Below are positions 5,784 through 7,106 of a stretch of 7,106 bases of DNA, in pieces. The DNA lies in the NCBI GenBank assembly GCA_964369475.1, contig CAYJFK010000090.1:1-7106 (forward strand), given 5' to 3'. Under the pieces are notes generated by a model. The model did not search any database. It had not been told where the DNA came from and was given only the letters and a program-made list of their open reading frames with translations. Within the stretch, counting starts at the first letter, position 1; each line of letters begins with the position of its first letter. A program made the translations under genes and the position numbers. The DNA comes from CAYJFK01 sp964369475. Lineage in GTDB: Bacteria; Bacillota; Clostridia; Oscillospirales; Feifaniaceae.

Positions 5784-7001
5784 ATGACAAGCAAAAGAAT
5801 TGTCGCCATAAGCATGGCCCTTGCATCTATCCTCACAACCGGTGCTCTCGCATCGAGCTACACCGTAAAGGAGGGTGATGTGCTCTGGAGAATAGCACAA
5901 AATCACGGTACAACATGGCAAGATCTTGCCACATTCAACAACCTCGAAAACCCACATTTAATATTCCCCGGTCAGATCATCAACTTCGAGAGCGTAGCTG
6001 CAACAACTCCCGAAGCAGAGCTTGCCACCGATTATTCCGGTACATATGTCGGCTACTCGTGGAAGGGCGAGTCCAAAGGTGTAGCCTTTGAAGATGCGAC
6101 AGAGGTCATAAAGACCACCTTAACGCTCGATAAAGGCGGCATTATAACAGATGCCGATATGCAGTTTGATGTATATAAAAACGACATGTGGTCGAGTAGG
6201 CTAAACGATGTAGAGGGTGTATCGGTCGACTTTTCGGTAGACCCCACAAAGGCAACCTTGGCAAATGGCGACATTGAATACATGGCAGGCGACAGCATGT
6301 TCAAATTCGCAACCTATGACAAAATGGCAAACTACGGCGTAGCGGTAGACAAGGACGGCACAGTTGCACTTTGCATTGTAGACCCATTTGTTCGCTATCA
6401 GCAGGAATACAAAATGGCGGCAGACTTCGACTTCTCGACCCCGATAAAAGAGATGACAATAGGAAGCGGCATGATGGTGCCGACAGTAAGAACGAGCACA
6501 TCTGCCATGATAAAGCCTTCTGACTGGGCAGAGCTATCGGGTAATCATCTGCTAAACTTCTACCCAATTACAGGTTCTATTGTAGGCGACGGAGTATTCA
6601 TGGGGCTTACAGCAGACTCGACAATGCAAGAATACTTAGAGAGCGTCGGCGTCGTGTTTGTCGATGGCGCTCCTGTCGAGATGGAAGCATCATTCGGCTA
6701 CTACGGTAGAGGCGGCTGGGGCGGCAACTACGAGGAGATCGCAAACTATCTAATAGGAAAAAGCGCACTTGAGGTAACATCGCTCGTCGACTGGTCAGTC
6801 GAAAAGTACAGCGCAAATATAAACCAAGATAACTTCTTCGGCCTCGACACTATTGCAGGCGCAACAAAGACAGTTCAAAACTCAATCGACGGCATAGCAG
6901 GCGCAACGGTGCGCATAACAAGGGAGGCGACCTCCTACCAAAGAGCACTTGTAGATGCAGGCATTCTTGACGAGAGTGACGTTATAAAGGGCAGATTCTA
7001 A
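5784..7001 (+). CDS. Secreted LysM-domain protein with two C-terminal FMN-attachment-like motifs
   Basis: A 405-residue exported protein. A classical signal peptide occupies residues 1-23, with likely cleavage at ALA|SS; there is no lipobox cysteine. A single LysM domain follows at 25-68 (YTVKEGDVLWRIAQNHGTTW to FPGQIINF), which should hold the protein on peptidoglycan. From about 84 to 350 it is a beta-rich region I cannot assign. DYSGTYVGYSWKGE (83-96) followed by TLTLDKGGIITDADMQFDV (112-130) resembles the opening strands of FMN_bind domains. Near the C-terminus are DTIAGAT (355-361) and DGIAGAT (369-375), both matching the ApbE flavinylation signature and resembling DTLAGAT of RnfG. Thr361 and Thr375 are therefore candidate covalent FMN sites. 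A role in extracytosolic electron transfer is inference, as is any link to Rnf. A structural LysM protein with a non-flavinylated domain remains possible. Its promoter and leader are its own. Confidence 0.85.
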   Translation: MTSKRIVAISMALASILTTGALASSYTVKEGDVLWRIAQNHGTTWQDLATFNNLENPHLIFPGQIINFESVAATTPEAELATDYSGTYVGYSWKGESKGVAFEDATEVIKTTLTLDKGGIITDADMQFDVYKNDMWSSRLNDVEGVSVDFSVDPTKATLANGDIEYMAGDSMFKFATYDKMANYGVAVDKDGTVALCIVDPFVRYQQEYKMAADFDFSTPIKEMTIGSGMMVPTVRTSTSAMIKPSDWAELSGNHLLNFYPITGSIVGDGVFMGLTADSTMQEYLESVGVVFVDGAPVEMEASFGYYGRGGWGGNYEEIANYLIGKSALEVTSLVDWSVEKYSANINQDNFFGLDTIAGATKTVQNSIDGIAGATVRITREATSYQRALVDAGILDESDVIKGRF

Positions 7002-7013
7002 CTCAAAACAAAA

Positions 7014-7054
7014 AGAGGCAGAGGCAAATGGTAAAACCATTTGCCTCTGCCTCT
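7014..7054. terminator. Perfect 19-bp hairpin, probably terminator of a leftward gene beyond the window
   Basis: AGAGGCAGAGGCAAATGGT (7014-7032) pairs perfectly with 7036-7054 around an AAA loop. It begins 12 bases after the LysM gene stop. On the plus strand no T-run follows the stem. On the minus strand the stem runs directly into TTTTGTTTT. It therefore looks like an intrinsic terminator for transcription coming from the right, while also protecting the 3' end of the LysM mRNA. Confidence 0.7.
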
Positions 7055-7079
7055 CAGGCTGGAGAAAAACCCAAAATCA

Positions 7080-7106
7080 AGCCCCTTCGGAAGGAGGGGG
7101 AGCGGC
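7080..7106. other. GC-rich sequence at the right edge, possibly the start of an intergenic repeat or a gene tail
   Basis: The last 27 bases jump to high GC and contain the small palindrome CCTTCGGAAGG (7084-7094) followed by a G-run. On the minus strand they read as AAPPPSEGA followed by TGA at 7077-7079. This is either the end of a leftward gene, which would fit the terminator orientation, or the edge of a GC-rich dispersed repeat of the kind common between genes in gut Clostridia. Too short to decide. Confidence 0.3.

Noticed and set aside
6301..6816. Minus-strand open frames inside the LysM gene
   Set aside because: Arg/Ser/Leu-rich translations typical of antisense shadows, with no start signals.
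1..7106. CRISPR array, tRNA, rRNA, transposon or phage genes
   Set aside because: No regularly spaced repeats, no tRNA-like cloverleaf, no rRNA sequence and no transposase, integrase or phage gene were seen on either strand.

Overview
The window looks like a chromosomal segment of an anaerobic bacterium, most likely a Clostridia-like member of the Bacillota. The reasons are a six-subunit-type Rnf complex in the clostridial order C-D-G-E-A, strong AGGAGG-type ribosome binding sites, AT-rich intergenic DNA with sigma-A-like promoters, a signal-peptide LysM protein without a lipobox, and an intrinsic terminator. The taxon is inferred from these features; no marker gene is present.

Positions 1-3847, minus strand: a tightly packed rnfCDGEA operon. 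Genes overlap by 4 to 8 bases or are separated by 15-17 bases, each with its own Shine-Dalgarno site. rnfA is cut by the left edge, and rnfB would be expected just outside. The complex is a membrane ferredoxin:NAD+ oxidoreductase that couples electron transfer to Na+ or H+ transport. The iron-sulfur cysteines of RnfC, the paired membrane cysteines of RnfA and RnfE, and the RnfG flavinylation motif are all visible. The corresponding RnfD motif is unusual.

Positions 3848-4131: an AT-rich divergent promoter region, with a candidate promoter for rnf (minus) and a very good extended -10 promoter for the rightward genes.

Positions 4132-5558, plus strand: a three-gene operon. It encodes an 85-residue, extremely basic protein of unknown function with three glycine-valine heptads, an MTA/SAH nucleosidase (mtnN/pfs family), and a YbaK/EbsC-family aminoacyl-tRNA deacylase-like protein. 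A strong hairpin terminator follows.

Positions 5640-7001, plus strand: a separately transcribed gene with a near-consensus promoter and a roughly 100-base leader rich in inverted repeats. It encodes a secreted protein with an N-terminal LysM domain and a C-terminal pair of DxxAGAT motifs, the same type of motif that carries covalent FMN in RnfG. This is the most interesting object in the window: a possible cell-wall-bound, doubly flavinylated partner of an extracytosolic electron-transfer route. A perfect 19-bp hairpin follows; its T-tract lies on the side that would terminate leftward transcription, suggesting a convergent gene beyond the right edge.
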